Of a stretch of DNA of 64,000 nt, positions 1 through 9,012 are shown one piece after another. The notes under the pieces are model-generated. The model made no database searches and was not told the origin of the DNA. It was given only the letters and a program-made list of their open reading frames with translations. The translations under genes and the position numbers were made by a program. The stretch comes from Erythrobacter sp. ANT-B3C2 (GTDB taxonomy: Bacteria; Pseudomonadota; Alphaproteobacteria; Sphingomonadales; Sphingomonadaceae), in the NCBI GenBank assembly GCA_001683845.1, contig LXQI01000006.1, positions 1 through 64,000 on the forward strand. Direction: 5' to 3'. Position 1 is the first letter of the stretch. Every line of letters begins with the position of its first letter.

Positions 1-47
1 TCTTCTCCGCCATCGCGCTCGACGCCACCGTCATCCTCTGGCTCTGA
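1..47 (+). CDS. C-terminal tail of a protein truncated by the window edge
   Basis: An open frame enters from the left edge and stops at a TGA at 45-47. Only about 14 hydrophobic residues are visible (ending ATVILWL), which would fit the last membrane segment or C-terminus of a membrane protein. No family can be assigned from this fragment. Confidence 0.35.
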   Translation, partial: FSAIALDATVILWL

Positions 48-300
48 GCAACGAGTCCTGACCCTAGGCTTCCCAGCCGCAGCACAAAAGCATTCGCCGC
101 TCTCTTCAAGCGGCTCTGCCATCGCCCGCGAGGGCACAGCCTAAAACCACAGGCCAGCGCCGATGACCCCACAGGCAGAGCGTACTACAACGTCGCCGCT
201 CCGACGATCGCGCAGCCGCCTTGTCATGATGCCAGCCACGTGCAGTTGGCCTGTCTAAACCAAAAAGCCGAGACTGAAGCTCATGGGAACGATTTTCAAT
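48..300. other. Non-coding stretch, nothing recognised
   Basis: No convincing reading frame, hairpin or repeat was seen here. Short open frames in this interval overlap each other on both strands and show no family resemblance. It separates the truncated left-edge gene from the HupE-like remnant. Confidence 0.4.
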
Positions 301-450
301 GGCACTTTCAAGTCCATGAAAATGGCGATTGAACGGTCCGAACAGCCCAATGATGGCGACGGCAATGGGAACCTGCGCTCACCAGCGTCCGGCGATTGCT
401 GCTCCCAGCACCGGCACGGAGGCGGCTATTCCAGCTCGGCCGCCGGAAAT
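301..450 (-). pseudogene. Remnant of a HupE/UreJ-like membrane protein
   Basis: Read on the minus strand, one frame gives AGIAASVPVLGAAIA, then a TGA stop at 379-381, then in the same frame VPIAVAIIGLFGPFNRHFHG. This follows the order of a HupE/UreJ transmembrane segment and its histidine motif, which usually reads GLFALFHGHAHGxE. Similarity to the family is lost on both sides, the stop is in frame, and some expected histidines are replaced. HupE/UreJ proteins are thought to move nickel or cobalt, and DUF4198 proteins such as the next gene often accompany them, but the two are on opposite strands here. The match is from memory of the family and covers only about 45 residues. Confidence 0.4.
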
Positions 451-662
451 TACGTCCCGCGACCCTGTCACGCTGCCAAGGGCCATTATTGTCCGGAGAA
501 CGATCGCAGCAGGATTGACCATAGGCGGCCCAGGTAAGCGCCCCAAGGGCCGACCCCAACCATCGCCAACAGAGGGTCGGGAAAGTAGTTCAAGCAGTGG
601 GACCCCTTTGCACTGTGGCATCAAATGCGCCATGCTGAACTAAATTTCGCGTTGGAAAGGTT

Positions 663-1481
663 ATGACAGTGCGCAAGATTGCATTGGCGGCGGCGTTGAC
701 CATGGTAGCGGCGCCGGGGCTTGGGCACGACGTTTGGCTGCAGCCGCGGCAATTCTCGATTGCCGCGCCAGCTGCGGTCCCGATCGAGATGTTCGTGGGC
801 CACGGTACCTCACGCGACCGCTGGGGGGTGTCAGAGGACCGGGTTGTCCTCTTCCGGACTATCGGCCCTGACGGCGTGATCGACCGCAAGCGCAGCCTCA
901 CGATGGGTAACCCGCGAGGCGATGCCACGGTACGATTCGAGCGTGCCGGCGGATACCTCGTCCTACTGCAATCAAGCTCGGCATTTAGCGGGCTGCCTGC
1001 GCGTCGGTTTAATGACTATGTCGCTGAGGAGGGGATCACGCCGATTGCCGCCGACCGGCGGCGCCGGGCCCTACAGGACACCGAAGGCCGCGAGAACTAC
1101 AGTCGCCGCGCGAAGGCGATCGTCCAGGTCGGCCCGGTCGACCGGGCGTCGATCGAGCGGGTAATCCGGCCGGCCGGCCAATCACTGGAGATCGTGCCGG
1201 GGCGCCACCCCATGGCCTTGGGCAAGGACCGGCGCCTCCCCGTGCGCGTGCTGTACCGGGGCCGTCCGCTGAGCGGCACGCTCGTCAAGATCACCAACCT
1301 TGCCGCAGATTCGACGCCTGTTGCCACTCGCCGCACCGGAGCTGACGGGCGAGCGGTGTTTCCGATGCCATGGGCAGGGCAGTGGCAGATGAACGTGGTG
1401 TGGGCCTCACCGCTGGAGAACGATCCGCGAGCGAATTACGATACAACTTTCGCGAGCCTGACTTTCGCCACGATCAGGTAG
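663..1481 (+). CDS. DUF4198 family periplasmic protein
   Basis: The 272-residue product opens with a Sec signal peptide (about residues 1-21, ending GLGHDVWL) followed directly by the HDVWLQP motif that begins mature DUF4198 (NikM-like) proteins. A GGAAAGG ribosome site precedes the ATG. Members are periplasmic and are often linked to nickel or cobalt uptake, or to TonB-dependent receptors, but the reaction is unknown. The C-terminal half (around residues 180-270) has the Ig-like pattern of the family, with a GADGRAVF turn. It stands alone, running towards the end of gspD with a 9-base gap. The family call is solid; the metal link is inference, supported weakly by the HupE-like remnant upstream. 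Confidence 0.8.
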   Translation: MTVRKIALAAALTMVAAPGLGHDVWLQPRQFSIAAPAAVPIEMFVGHGTSRDRWGVSEDRVVLFRTIGPDGVIDRKRSLTMGNPRGDATVRFERAGGYLVLLQSSSAFSGLPARRFNDYVAEEGITPIAADRRRRALQDTEGRENYSRRAKAIVQVGPVDRASIERVIRPAGQSLEIVPGRHPMALGKDRRLPVRVLYRGRPLSGTLVKITNLAADSTPVATRRTGADGRAVFPMPWAGQWQMNVVWASPLENDPRANYDTTFASLTFATIR

Positions 1482-1490
1482 CCAAACGGT

Positions 1491-3530
1491 CTAATAGACT
1501 CCGTCGATCTCGCTTGGCAGGCGCGCTTGGGGCGGGTTCAGCAGGAGGCTAGGCTCGTACTCAAGCTGGCTTTCGGCAGCGCGAATGCGATCATACTTGA
1601 CCTCGGCAGCATCCGCAACGGACGTGCTATCCCGCAAAATCGTCGGCTTTAGGAACACGAACAACGTACGCCGGGTCGTGCTTTCGCGGCGGCTTTTGAA
1701 AAGCTCGCCGATGATCGGGAGGTCGCCGAGCACGGGCACCTGACTGCGAACCTGCAGCTGGTCGTCGCTGATCAATCCGCCGAGTACGATGGTCTGTCCG
1801 TCATCCGCGAGCACCGTGGTCCGGATTAAGCGGCGGTTGGTGATGAGATCGGCAGCGCCCGCGACCGCGCCCACTAGTGACGAAACCTCCTGGCTGACCT
1901 CGAGCCGTACTGTGTCGCCTTCATGGACCCGAGGGATAACCCGCAAAGTGATACCGACGTCTGCCCGCTCGATGGTGGTGAAGGGCGTCGTCGTGTTCCC
2001 ATCGGTCGCAAAGCTGCCGGTACGGAAGGGCACGTTCTGACCGACTACGATCTCAGCGGGCTGGTTGTCGAGTGTGGTGATGCTGGGGGTCGACAGCAAA
2101 TTGGCGCGGCTGGATTGTCCCAGCGCCTGGACCAGAACCCCGAAGTCGCCCCGACTGCCGATGTTGCCGGTAAACCCCTCTGAAATGCCGGCAGCGATGG
2201 GCGCACCGATAATGGCCAGGATTTGACGCAGTGACACGCCGATGTTGCTGAACGACGTCCCGGCGCCGTTGACCACCCCATCCGCGGCTGCACCAAGGCC
2301 CAGTTGGATGCCGAGTTGTTCGGACCGGTCGCCGGTGATCTCGACGATGGCGGCCTCGATCATCACCTGTGGCCGACGCACGTCGAGCTCTGCAATCAGC
2401 GGTTCTAGCGCGGCCACTTCCCCGGGCGAGCCGCGAACAACGATCGCGTTGAGCTCCGGAGCCGCTTGCACGGCTAGGGTGTTAGTGGCGAAACCGGCCT
2501 GACCTCCGCCTGCATCGTCGGGGAACATCGTGCTCGAAGGGCTTTCGGCCCCTCTGACCGCGGGGTTGTCGGTCAGAGTGGCAAATCCGCCTGCCGGGGA
2601 GGTGACCCCGCGAACGGGATTGGCCCCGGACCGGGCTTCGTTCGAGATCCTGCCGCTCAGGGTGCGGGCAACCGGATTGTTGGCTGCCTGCTCGCCCCCC
2701 ATCAGCCCGCTCAGGATCGCGGTGACGGCCTCGGCGTCGTTGTAGCGCAGCCGGAACACGCGGGTGACCGGTGCTGTGCCGCTTGGGCGATCAAGCACCC
2801 GCGCGATCCGGCGCGCTTCCGCAATCGCGCGCGTATCGCCCCGCACGAGGACGATGTTGCTACGCTCGTCAGCCACGGCCCGCGGACCGCCCCCCTCGCC
2901 TTCCCCAAGCACGCTTTCTATGGCCGCAGCGACATCGCGAGCAGCGGCATTTTCGAGCGTGATCGTGCTGACCCCCGGGCTGCTGCCGCCGCCATCGAGG
3001 CTACGGGCCAGGCTTTCGATACGCGCGACGTTGTCCGCGTAATCCGTGACGACAATGGCGTTAGGATTGGTGACCGGCTCAACACTGCCAAAGGCGGCGG
3101 CGATCGGCCGAAAAATGCGCGCCGCGGCTTCCGGCGAGAGCGTGCGCAGACGGATGAGCCGTGTGACCACCTGCCCCGTTGCCGCGCCTGTACTGGGTTC
3201 GCGGGCAGCGGTTGCTTGAGGAACGACGCGCCAGGCGCGACCCGAGCGAACGACCGCAAAGCCCTGGCCTCGCAATACGGAAACGAACAGTTCCCAAACG
3301 CCGCCGGGCGTCAGCGGTGTTGCCGAGGTGACATTGACCCTTCCGCTGACGCTGGGGTCCAAGATGATGGTCCGACCACTAATTCGTGACACCTGCTGAG
3401 CGACGTCGGCGATGTCTACATCGCGCATATTGACGACCACATCGGCCGGCTCCGCCTGCTGGGCGGCAACGGGCATTCCCAAGGCCATGATGATGGCCAG
3501 CGATGTGGTCCAATGGAAGATGGATTTCAT
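1491..3530 (-). CDS. gspD: Type II secretion system secretin GspD
   Basis: GspD forms the multimeric outer-membrane channel of the T2SS. The 679-residue protein has a signal peptide (1-24), an N0 domain (about 28-105, starting VVVNMRDVDIADV), N1-N3 ring domains (about 115-400, with repeated NAIVV motifs) and a C-terminal secretin domain (about 420-640) containing VPVLGDLPIIGELF and ending its core with LFVFLKPTIL. The N2/N3 linker carries a Gly/Ala/Asn-rich insert, as is common. It is the last gene of the minus-strand gspG-H-I-C-D run, 10 bases after gspC. No pilotin gene (gspS) was seen, and the roughly 30 residues after the secretin core are the only place for a pilotin-binding tail. Confidence 0.95.
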   Translation of the reverse strand: MKSIFHWTTSLAIIMALGMPVAAQQAEPADVVVNMRDVDIADVAQQVSRISGRTIILDPSVSGRVNVTSATPLTPGGVWELFVSVLRGQGFAVVRSGRAWRVVPQATAAREPSTGAATGQVVTRLIRLRTLSPEAAARIFRPIAAAFGSVEPVTNPNAIVVTDYADNVARIESLARSLDGGGSSPGVSTITLENAAARDVAAAIESVLGEGEGGGPRAVADERSNIVLVRGDTRAIAEARRIARVLDRPSGTAPVTRVFRLRYNDAEAVTAILSGLMGGEQAANNPVARTLSGRISNEARSGANPVRGVTSPAGGFATLTDNPAVRGAESPSSTMFPDDAGGGQAGFATNTLAVQAAPELNAIVVRGSPGEVAALEPLIAELDVRRPQVMIEAAIVEITGDRSEQLGIQLGLGAAADGVVNGAGTSFSNIGVSLRQILAIIGAPIAAGISEGFTGNIGSRGDFGVLVQALGQSSRANLLSTPSITTLDNQPAEIVVGQNVPFRTGSFATDGNTTTPFTTIERADVGITLRVIPRVHEGDTVRLEVSQEVSSLVGAVAGAADLITNRRLIRTTVLADDGQTIVLGGLISDDQLQVRSQVPVLGDLPIIGELFKSRRESTTRRTLFVFLKPTILRDSTSVADAAEVKYDRIRAAESQLEYEPSLLLNPPQARLPSEIDGVY

Positions 3531-3540
3531 GCAGGTGACC

Positions 3541-4395
3541 CTAACGGAATGGAACAGTGAGAGAAATTGGCTGACCGTTACGGAGTAGCTCGACGCGAGC
3601 GGTGCCGCTGGACATGGCCCGTGCCATGACCTCGCGCTCGTTAGTGGCGCTGGTAACGGCTGTGCCGTTGACTCGCTGGATGATGTCGCCGGCTCGGATG
3701 CCCGCGTTCAACATAGCGGGGGGAGGCGATACGCCGATCCGAAATCCTGTTTCCCCAGCGCTGGCTTGCGGCGGCGCGCCAACCGGTGCCGGCGGAGCTG
3801 CGCGCGAAGGGGTAAGGCCCTGCGTCGAGGGCGGGATGAGCGCGCGTATGCCGTCTACCCCGTTGGCAGCGGGTGGCGGTGCTGCGGGGGCCGTTTGATT
3901 GAACACCGGCTGCAATGCCGATGCGCCGGATGGAGCCTGGGCTCCGGTAACAGGCGCGCCGTTGCTCTCCGGGTTGAACCCGATCGTCTGGAGCCCATCG
4001 GGCATCCGCAAAGTGATCTGTTCTGCTGCGATGGACTCAATGACTCCGCCGCCTACGACCGAGCCGATGCCGTAGTTCGCGACCTTGCCGTCAGCCGTCG
4101 CGAGCAGCACCACCGAGGCTTCCATCGGCCGCGCGAGAAAGATCGCTTTCAGGCGCACCGCTCCTTCGCTGGTGGCTGAGCCGGTCACCAACACGGCGGT
4201 TCCGAACGGTGCCATTGCGACGAGGGGTGCAATGTCGACAGCGCGGCCGCCGCGCGCCACGACGGGCGCAGCAGCCGGCCCAATGCCCGGATCGCCCGTC
4301 AGCCGCCAAGTGAAGTTCGCAAGCGCCAGAGCGACTGAGGCGACGACTGCGCCCGTAAAGATATCGACACTTAACCTGGCTTGGCGCGGCGTCAT
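3541..4395 (-). CDS. gspC: T2SS inner-membrane protein GspC with PDZ domain
   Basis: GspC couples the secretin to the inner-membrane platform and helps choose substrates. The 284-residue protein has a short cytoplasmic start, one membrane segment (about 12-30), a homology region (about 55-135, with LKAIFLARP and YGIGSVVGGGVIESI), a proline/alanine-rich linker (about 145-210) and a C-terminal PDZ domain (about 212-284) with AGDIIQRVNGTAVTS. The ATG at 4395 overlaps the stop of gspI by four bases. It is immediately upstream of gspD, the classical partner order. Confidence 0.93.
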   Translation of the reverse strand: MTPRQARLSVDIFTGAVVASVALALANFTWRLTGDPGIGPAAAPVVARGGRAVDIAPLVAMAPFGTAVLVTGSATSEGAVRLKAIFLARPMEASVVLLATADGKVANYGIGSVVGGGVIESIAAEQITLRMPDGLQTIGFNPESNGAPVTGAQAPSGASALQPVFNQTAPAAPPPAANGVDGIRALIPPSTQGLTPSRAAPPAPVGAPPQASAGETGFRIGVSPPPAMLNAGIRAGDIIQRVNGTAVTSATNEREVMARAMSSGTARVELLRNGQPISLTVPFR

Positions 4396-4781
4396 TGGGT
4401 AATTGTTCCCCGATCAACGAAGCCGCGCAAGGTCACAATCGGGGTCGGCTCGCCTGCTGCGCTCACCCGGATAGCAGCCAGCAGCAGATCGGGATCTTCG
4501 CTCGCCCCCAATGTTGTTCGCACGCGCCAGCGCCAGCCCAGCATTTCGACCTCAGCGACCGATCCACTCGAGCCCAGCGAAGCTTCGGCCAGGGCATTTT
4601 CAGCTACCCACTGCGCCGCGGCACGCCGCTCGAGTGCGTACATTGTATCTATGTGGGACTCCACAGCGCGAACTAGGCTCACCGCAGCAATACCCAGGAT
4701 GACCAACGCAATCATTGCCTCGATCAGGCTAAAACCATCCTGTCCCGCAGTTTGCTTGCTCACCACAAAATCTCGGATCAC
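4392..4781 (-). CDS. gspI: T2SS minor pseudopilin GspI
   Basis: A 129-residue minor pseudopilin that would form the pseudopilus tip with GspJ and GspK. The prepilin signature DG|FSLIEAMIALVILG is at about residues 15-29, with the peptidase cleavage glycine and Glu at +5, followed by the hydrophobic helix. The rest matches the GspI size and layout (LGWRWRV strand, C-terminal VTLRGFVD). It starts with GTG, overlapping the gspH stop, and its own stop overlaps the gspC start. Confidence 0.9.
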   Translation of the reverse strand: MIRDFVVSKQTAGQDGFSLIEAMIALVILGIAAVSLVRAVESHIDTMYALERRAAAQWVAENALAEASLGSSGSVAEVEMLGWRWRVRTTLGASEDPDLLLAAIRVSAAGEPTPIVTLRGFVDRGTITQ

Positions 4782-5287
4782 GAGGCAGCGGGAGTGGCTG
4801 AAAGCAGGCGGGCGGTCATGCCGTCAAACACCACCGTCCACTTACGCTTGTCCTGGGTGATGGTCAGCGTGAACCCTTGCCCGGAGGTGTCTGCACCCAA
4901 GGGCAGTAGATCGCTCGCCTCGCTCGTTTGCAAGAATATTCCCGCCGGCAGCGCATGTTGCTTTGCCGTCGCGCTTCCAACCTCGGCTCGCCACTCTCCG
5001 CTCTGTTCGTCCCACTCGAGAAAAGCATAGCCCTCCTTGGCGACGGTCAAGGCAAGCGGGCTGCCCCCTATCATCGCCTGATCTGCCGCGAGTTGCAATC
5101 TGGCCTCAAGCCGCTTCGCTTCGAGCCTACCGTCCGCGCCATCACCGGAGCCAACGGCCAATACCGAGAGCGAAGTCACGATCGCGATGATCGCGAGCAC
5201 GACCAGAATCTCGATCAGGGTCATACCCTGTTCGGATGCGGAATGCCGTCTCCTGCGGCCTTGCCCCGTGCTCGCTGCTGCTGTCAC
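4778..5287 (-). CDS. gspH: T2SS minor pseudopilin GspH
   Basis: A 169-residue type IV pilin-like protein with the cleavage motif QG|MTLIEILVVLAIIAIV at about residues 21-37, preceded by a basic leader (GRRRR). The C-terminal part has the beta-rich GspH domain, with FLEWDEQSGEW and a closing WTVVFDGMTARLLS. The GTG start overlaps the gspG stop (GTGA). GspH is a minor pseudopilin joining the major GspG shaft to the I-J-K tip. Confidence 0.9.
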   Translation of the reverse strand: MTAAASTGQGRRRRHSASEQGMTLIEILVVLAIIAIVTSLSVLAVGSGDGADGRLEAKRLEARLQLAADQAMIGGSPLALTVAKEGYAFLEWDEQSGEWRAEVGSATAKQHALPAGIFLQTSEASDLLPLGADTSGQGFTLTITQDKRKWTVVFDGMTARLLSATPAAS

Positions 5288-5712
5288 CGACCGGAGATCT
5301 GGATATCCCCATCCAATCCCTCGCCCCCCGGTTCCCCATCCTTCCCAAACGACATGATCTCGAACGCCGCACCGTTTTTTCCGGGAGAACTATAATTGTA
5401 GGGGCGGCCCCAAGGGTCTGTCGGAACCTGATCGAGGTAACCGCCCGGCGACCAGTTCGCCGGCACCGGGGCAGCCGTTGGCCGCGACGACAGCGCCGCC
5501 AGCCCCTGCTGCGTGCTGGGGTAATCGCCGTTATCGAGGCGGTACATCTTTAAGGCGGCGGAGATGGTCCTGAGATCTGTATTTGCAACGGCCACCCGCG
5601 CTTGGTCTGGACGCCCGATGACATTGGGCACAATCAGCGCGGCCACTAAAGCGATGATGGCCAGCACGACGATCATCTCAATCAGCGTCAGGCCCGCCTG
5701 GCCGGCAGGCAC
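5284..5712 (-). CDS. gspG: T2SS major pseudopilin GspG
   Basis: GspG polymerises into the pseudopilus that pushes substrates through GspD. The cleavage site is AG|LTLIEMIVVLAIIAL, followed by the conserved PNVIGRPDQAR stretch, YRLDNGDYPSTQQGL and the calcium-site region TDPWGRPYNYSSPG. With GTG at 5712 the leader is only seven residues, normal for a pseudopilin. The longer option, ATG at 5799, would add a 29-residue Cys-rich extension and place the gspG start inside the likely gspL promoter, so I prefer 5712, although no clear ribosome site precedes it. First gene of the gspG-H-I-C-D run. Confidence 0.92.
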   Translation of the reverse strand: MPAGQAGLTLIEMIVVLAIIALVAALIVPNVIGRPDQARVAVANTDLRTISAALKMYRLDNGDYPSTQQGLAALSSRPTAAPVPANWSPGGYLDQVPTDPWGRPYNYSSPGKNGAAFEIMSFGKDGEPGGEGLDGDIQISGR

Positions 5713-5783
5713 TGCAAGCGGGCGGGTCGCAGTGCCTGCCGAGGCAGCGCAACCAGAGCAGTTTTTGCATAAGCAAATCGGAT

Positions 5784-5812
5784 TTGGCGTTCGGCACATA
5801 GGTTCGTTATAT
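5784..5812 (+). promoter_or_regulatory. Candidate promoter for gspL-M-E-F
   Basis: TTGGCG (5784-5789) and TTATAT (5807-5812) are separated by 17 bases in the 109-base gap between the divergent gspG and gspL starts. The gspL ATG at 5822 follows so closely that the transcript would be leaderless or nearly so. This is a consensus match by eye only. Confidence 0.4.
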
Positions 5813-5821
5813 ACGTCGGGA

Positions 5822-6985
5822 ATGGAAAATCCACCGGGCCCCTTATCGAATGCGCCAAATGCGGGCGCTTTCCGCGAACCCTCACCTTTGCGTACGGCGG
5901 GGGGAATTTGGTCGCTGGAGGACGATCATCTCGCCAGCATCGAGCAATTCGGGTCCGACCTCTCGGTCGTGCTGGTGCGCACCGAACACGTGTTGATTAT
6001 AACGGCTCAACTCCCGCCCATTGCGAGCATGGCACGGCGGCGGGCAGCCCTGCCCTTTGCAATCGAGGATCGGATCGCCGAACCGCTCGATGAAGTCCAC
6101 GTTGCATTAGGTGCGGAAGTCGCGCCTCATACCTTTATTGTCGGGGTCGTTCGGCATGAGCTTATGCGGCAGTGGGTCTTGCGGCTGGCAGAAGCAGGGC
6201 TCGACCGTGCAGCATTGGTGCCTGATGCACTCTCGCTGCCAGTCCCCGGTCCCGACACTTGGTCGGTCGACCTCGCTGGCGAGCGAGCGATGGTCCGCTT
6301 GCCGGATGGAACCGGCTTTGCCATGCCGTTGGCTCTGTTCACGTCCGCCTGGGAAGCCAATGGGAAGCCGCATGCGATCGCCTATGGCGATACCTTGCCG
6401 CCGCAAATGGAAGCGGCCCGGACGGAATTGGAGGTGGAGCCGCTCGCACACCGCTTGCTGGTTCCTGCACTGGACCTCCGACAGGGTCCGTATGCGCGGC
6501 CCCGCAAGCCCGTCGACCCACTATGGAGGCGCATTGCGTTCGTAACGGCAACCGGCGCTCTTGCTCACGCCACGATCGCCACCGGCGATACCCTCGCACT
6601 GAGCCACATAGCAGGCGAGCGTGAAACCGAAGTTCGCGCACTCGCCGCGACGGTTCAGCCGTCGCTCGTACTTGACCCGGAACTGAGCACGACGGTTAAA
6701 TCGCTTGCGCCAGCCAGTCAGGCCACCGCTGCGCCGAGCCAGTTCCTGATCCTGATTGACCGAACAGGCGCCGCACTGACCGCGGTCGATATTCCCGTTC
6801 TCTGGCGCTCGGTCGCCTTCGATCAGGCTGTAGGCACACTCACAATCGCGGTCGAGACAAGCGATATCGCCGGGCTCCAAAGGGTGTTGCAAGCGCTTAC
6901 CGCCGCGGGGTTAACGGTCCAGCCGGGGGCCGCAACGACCGACCAGGGCAGTGCTATCGGCAGCTTCACAGTGCTTGCCGGATGA
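5822..6985 (+). CDS. gspL: T2SS inner-membrane protein GspL
   Basis: GspL anchors the GspE ATPase to the membrane and binds GspM. The 387-residue protein has a cytoplasmic actin-like part (about 1-225, with LPPIASMARRRAALPFAIED, the usual helix of GspL/PilM-type domains), one membrane segment (about 238-258) and a periplasmic ferredoxin-like end. The ATG at 5822 was chosen because the frame upstream is antisense to gspG and has no pilus-related content. Its stop overlaps the gspM start by four bases, and gspM and gspE follow at once, the expected partners. Confidence 0.88.
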   Translation: MENPPGPLSNAPNAGAFREPSPLRTAGGIWSLEDDHLASIEQFGSDLSVVLVRTEHVLIITAQLPPIASMARRRAALPFAIEDRIAEPLDEVHVALGAEVAPHTFIVGVVRHELMRQWVLRLAEAGLDRAALVPDALSLPVPGPDTWSVDLAGERAMVRLPDGTGFAMPLALFTSAWEANGKPHAIAYGDTLPPQMEAARTELEVEPLAHRLLVPALDLRQGPYARPRKPVDPLWRRIAFVTATGALAHATIATGDTLALSHIAGERETEVRALAATVQPSLVLDPELSTTVKSLAPASQATAAPSQFLILIDRTGAALTAVDIPVLWRSVAFDQAVGTLTIAVETSDIAGLQRVLQALTAAGLTVQPGAATTDQGSAIGSFTVLAG

Positions 6986-7482
6986 TCGTCGAACGGTTCT
7001 CCCTGGCCCCGCTCGAGCCATACTGGGGCCGGACCCGCATCTGGTGGAGCGAGCGGAGCCGTCGCGAGCAAATTTTGATTGGTGCCTTTCTGGCCATTTC
7101 CATACTGACCTTGCTGATTGTGGCCGTGATCGCTCCACTTCACCAAGTACGCGAGGAGGCACGTGCCGACATCCGAAATGCTGCCATCCTGGAAGCGCGC
7201 CTGCGGGGCGCCGGGCCAGATCTGGCTCTGGCCGCGACGGTCAGAAGCGGCACGGCATCAGCCATCCTTGCTGACAGTGCAGCGGCTGCAAGTCTGGGGA
7301 TCGAGCGAATGGAGCCGGAAGGTGGCAACACCCGCGTCGTGTTGAGTGATGCGCCGTTCGAGCAAGTTATGCGCTGGATCGCGAACATTGAGCAAACCAG
7401 CCGGCTACGCGTGCGCGAGGCGGACATCGAACGCAAGGGCGCCGCGGGCATCGTCAGTGCCTCCATCGTGGTAGAGGGTTGA
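6982..7482 (+). CDS. gspM: T2SS inner-membrane protein GspM
   Basis: A 166-residue bitopic protein with a short cytoplasmic start (WWSERSRREQILI), one membrane segment (about 30-50) and a periplasmic ferredoxin-like domain containing the typical APFEQVMRWIANIEQ helix. GspM stabilises GspL and contacts the pseudopilus machinery. It overlaps gspL by ATGA and gspE by one base (TGATG), so translation of L, M and E is probably coupled. Confidence 0.88.
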   Translation: MIVERFSLAPLEPYWGRTRIWWSERSRREQILIGAFLAISILTLLIVAVIAPLHQVREEARADIRNAAILEARLRGAGPDLALAATVRSGTASAILADSAAAASLGIERMEPEGGNTRVVLSDAPFEQVMRWIANIEQTSRLRVREADIERKGAAGIVSASIVVEG

Positions 7483-9008
7483 TGCAGGAGCCACTGGATC
7501 TCGCCACCCTGCGAGCACCCGAAACGCTGGTGCCGCGCCCTCCGGAACGAGTGACGAGCCTGAGCTATTCCTTCGCTCGCGAGTGCGGCGCGCTGGTACG
7601 TCAGGAAGGGGACGCTCTGGTGTGCGTCCATCGAACCGATGCTGGGCTGCAGAGCTTGCTCGAGGTACAGCGACTTTATGGTTGCAGCCGCTGGGAAGCG
7701 GTTGATGATCAAACGTTTGAGAAGATCCTTCAGGCCGTGTATCGCGAAAGTGCGAGCGTGGCCGCCGACATTGATACGCCGGACGATCTCGACCTGCTGT
7801 CGCTGGCCGACAGCGCGGCCGAGGTTGACGACCTCCTCGACACGCGCGACGATTCGCCAGTCATCCGTCTGATCAATGCGCTGCTGCTGCAAGCAATTCG
7901 GGAACGGGCCTCCGACATCCACATCGAGACGCAGGAGCGCAGGCTCATCGTCCGTTTCCGCATTGACGGTGTGCTGCGCGAGGTGATCGAACCCAAGCGT
8001 GCGCTCGCGCAATTGCTAGTCAGCCGGATTAAGGTGATGGCGCGGCTGGATATCGCCGAGAAACGCATTCCCCAGGATGGCCGGGTGACCCTGAGGATTG
8101 GGGGTCACGATATTGACGTGCGCGTGTCGACCATGCCCACACAGCACGGCGAGCGTGTGGTGATGCGATTGCTCGACCGGGGCTCGGTCGAGCTTGATCT
8201 GGTGGCACTGGGCATGAACTCGCGGGATGCCGCTTTGCTCGAGCGGCTGCTGGCACGGCCAAATGGCATGCTCTTGGTGAGCGGCCCGACCGGCTCGGGC
8301 AAGACGACGACACTTTATGCCGCGCTCAACAGTCTAAATGATCGGCGGCGCAACATCATGACCGTCGAGGACCCGATCGAGTATGAACTGGAGGGCATCG
8401 CTCAAACTCAGGTAAATTCACGCATCGACATGAGCTTCGCACGTGGCCTGCGCGCTATTTTGCGACAGGACCCCGACGTAATCATGGTCGGCGAGATTCG
8501 TGACCGGGAAACTGCCGAGGTCGCGCTGCAAGCGAGTATGACCGGGCACCTTGTACTCTCCACGCTGCACACCAATTCAGCGGTCGGAAGTATTACTCGG
8601 CTGATTGACATCGGGGTGGAGCGGTATCTGCTTGCACCGATGCTGATCGGGCTTCTCGCGCAGCGACTCGTGCGCAAGTTGTGTCCAAAGTGTCGAGTCG
8701 AAGGTGTCGCTAGCGCGAGCGAGGCGAGCCTGCTCGACGGGGCAATCGTCGAGGGGGCCACCGTGTGGCGCTCGGCAGGATGCGGCGTCTGTCACAACGA
8801 GGGCTATCGCGGACGCACCGGGCTCTATGAGCTTGTTCCTATTAATCGCGATCTCGAATCGCTGATCCACGAGGGTGCGTCCGAGGCGAAACTGGTCGAT
8901 GCCGCGCGAGCCCTCAGCCCCTCACTGCTCGCTGACGGGGCCGCTAAGATACAAACGGGTGTTACGACCGTCGCTGAAGTTGCACGCGTGGTCAGGGAAG
9001 TAGACTGA
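7482..9008 (+). CDS. gspE: T2SS assembly ATPase GspE
   Basis: GspE is the cytoplasmic hexameric ATPase that drives pseudopilus growth. The 508-residue protein has an N-terminal domain (about 1-125), then the ATPase core: Walker A GPTGSGKTT (about 267), the Asp box TVEDPIEYELEGIAQTQV, Walker B DPDVIMVGEIRD (about 329) and the His box GHLVLSTLHTN. A four-cysteine zinc site (CPKC about 400, CGVC about 433) is intact. I start at ATG 7482, which overlaps the gspM stop; a TTG one codon upstream is also possible. Confidence 0.95.
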   Translation: MQEPLDLATLRAPETLVPRPPERVTSLSYSFARECGALVRQEGDALVCVHRTDAGLQSLLEVQRLYGCSRWEAVDDQTFEKILQAVYRESASVAADIDTPDDLDLLSLADSAAEVDDLLDTRDDSPVIRLINALLLQAIRERASDIHIETQERRLIVRFRIDGVLREVIEPKRALAQLLVSRIKVMARLDIAEKRIPQDGRVTLRIGGHDIDVRVSTMPTQHGERVVMRLLDRGSVELDLVALGMNSRDAALLERLLARPNGMLLVSGPTGSGKTTTLYAALNSLNDRRRNIMTVEDPIEYELEGIAQTQVNSRIDMSFARGLRAILRQDPDVIMVGEIRDRETAEVALQASMTGHLVLSTLHTNSAVGSITRLIDIGVERYLLAPMLIGLLAQRLVRKLCPKCRVEGVASASEASLLDGAIVEGATVWRSAGCGVCHNEGYRGRTGLYELVPINRDLESLIHEGASEAKLVDAARALSPSLLADGAAKIQTGVTTVAEVARVVREVD

Positions 9009-9012
9009 GCCT

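Noticed and set aside
5713-5799. Cys-rich N-terminal extension of GspG
   Set aside because: It would give an unusually long pseudopilin leader and overlap the likely gspL promoter; the GTG at 5712 gives a normal leader.
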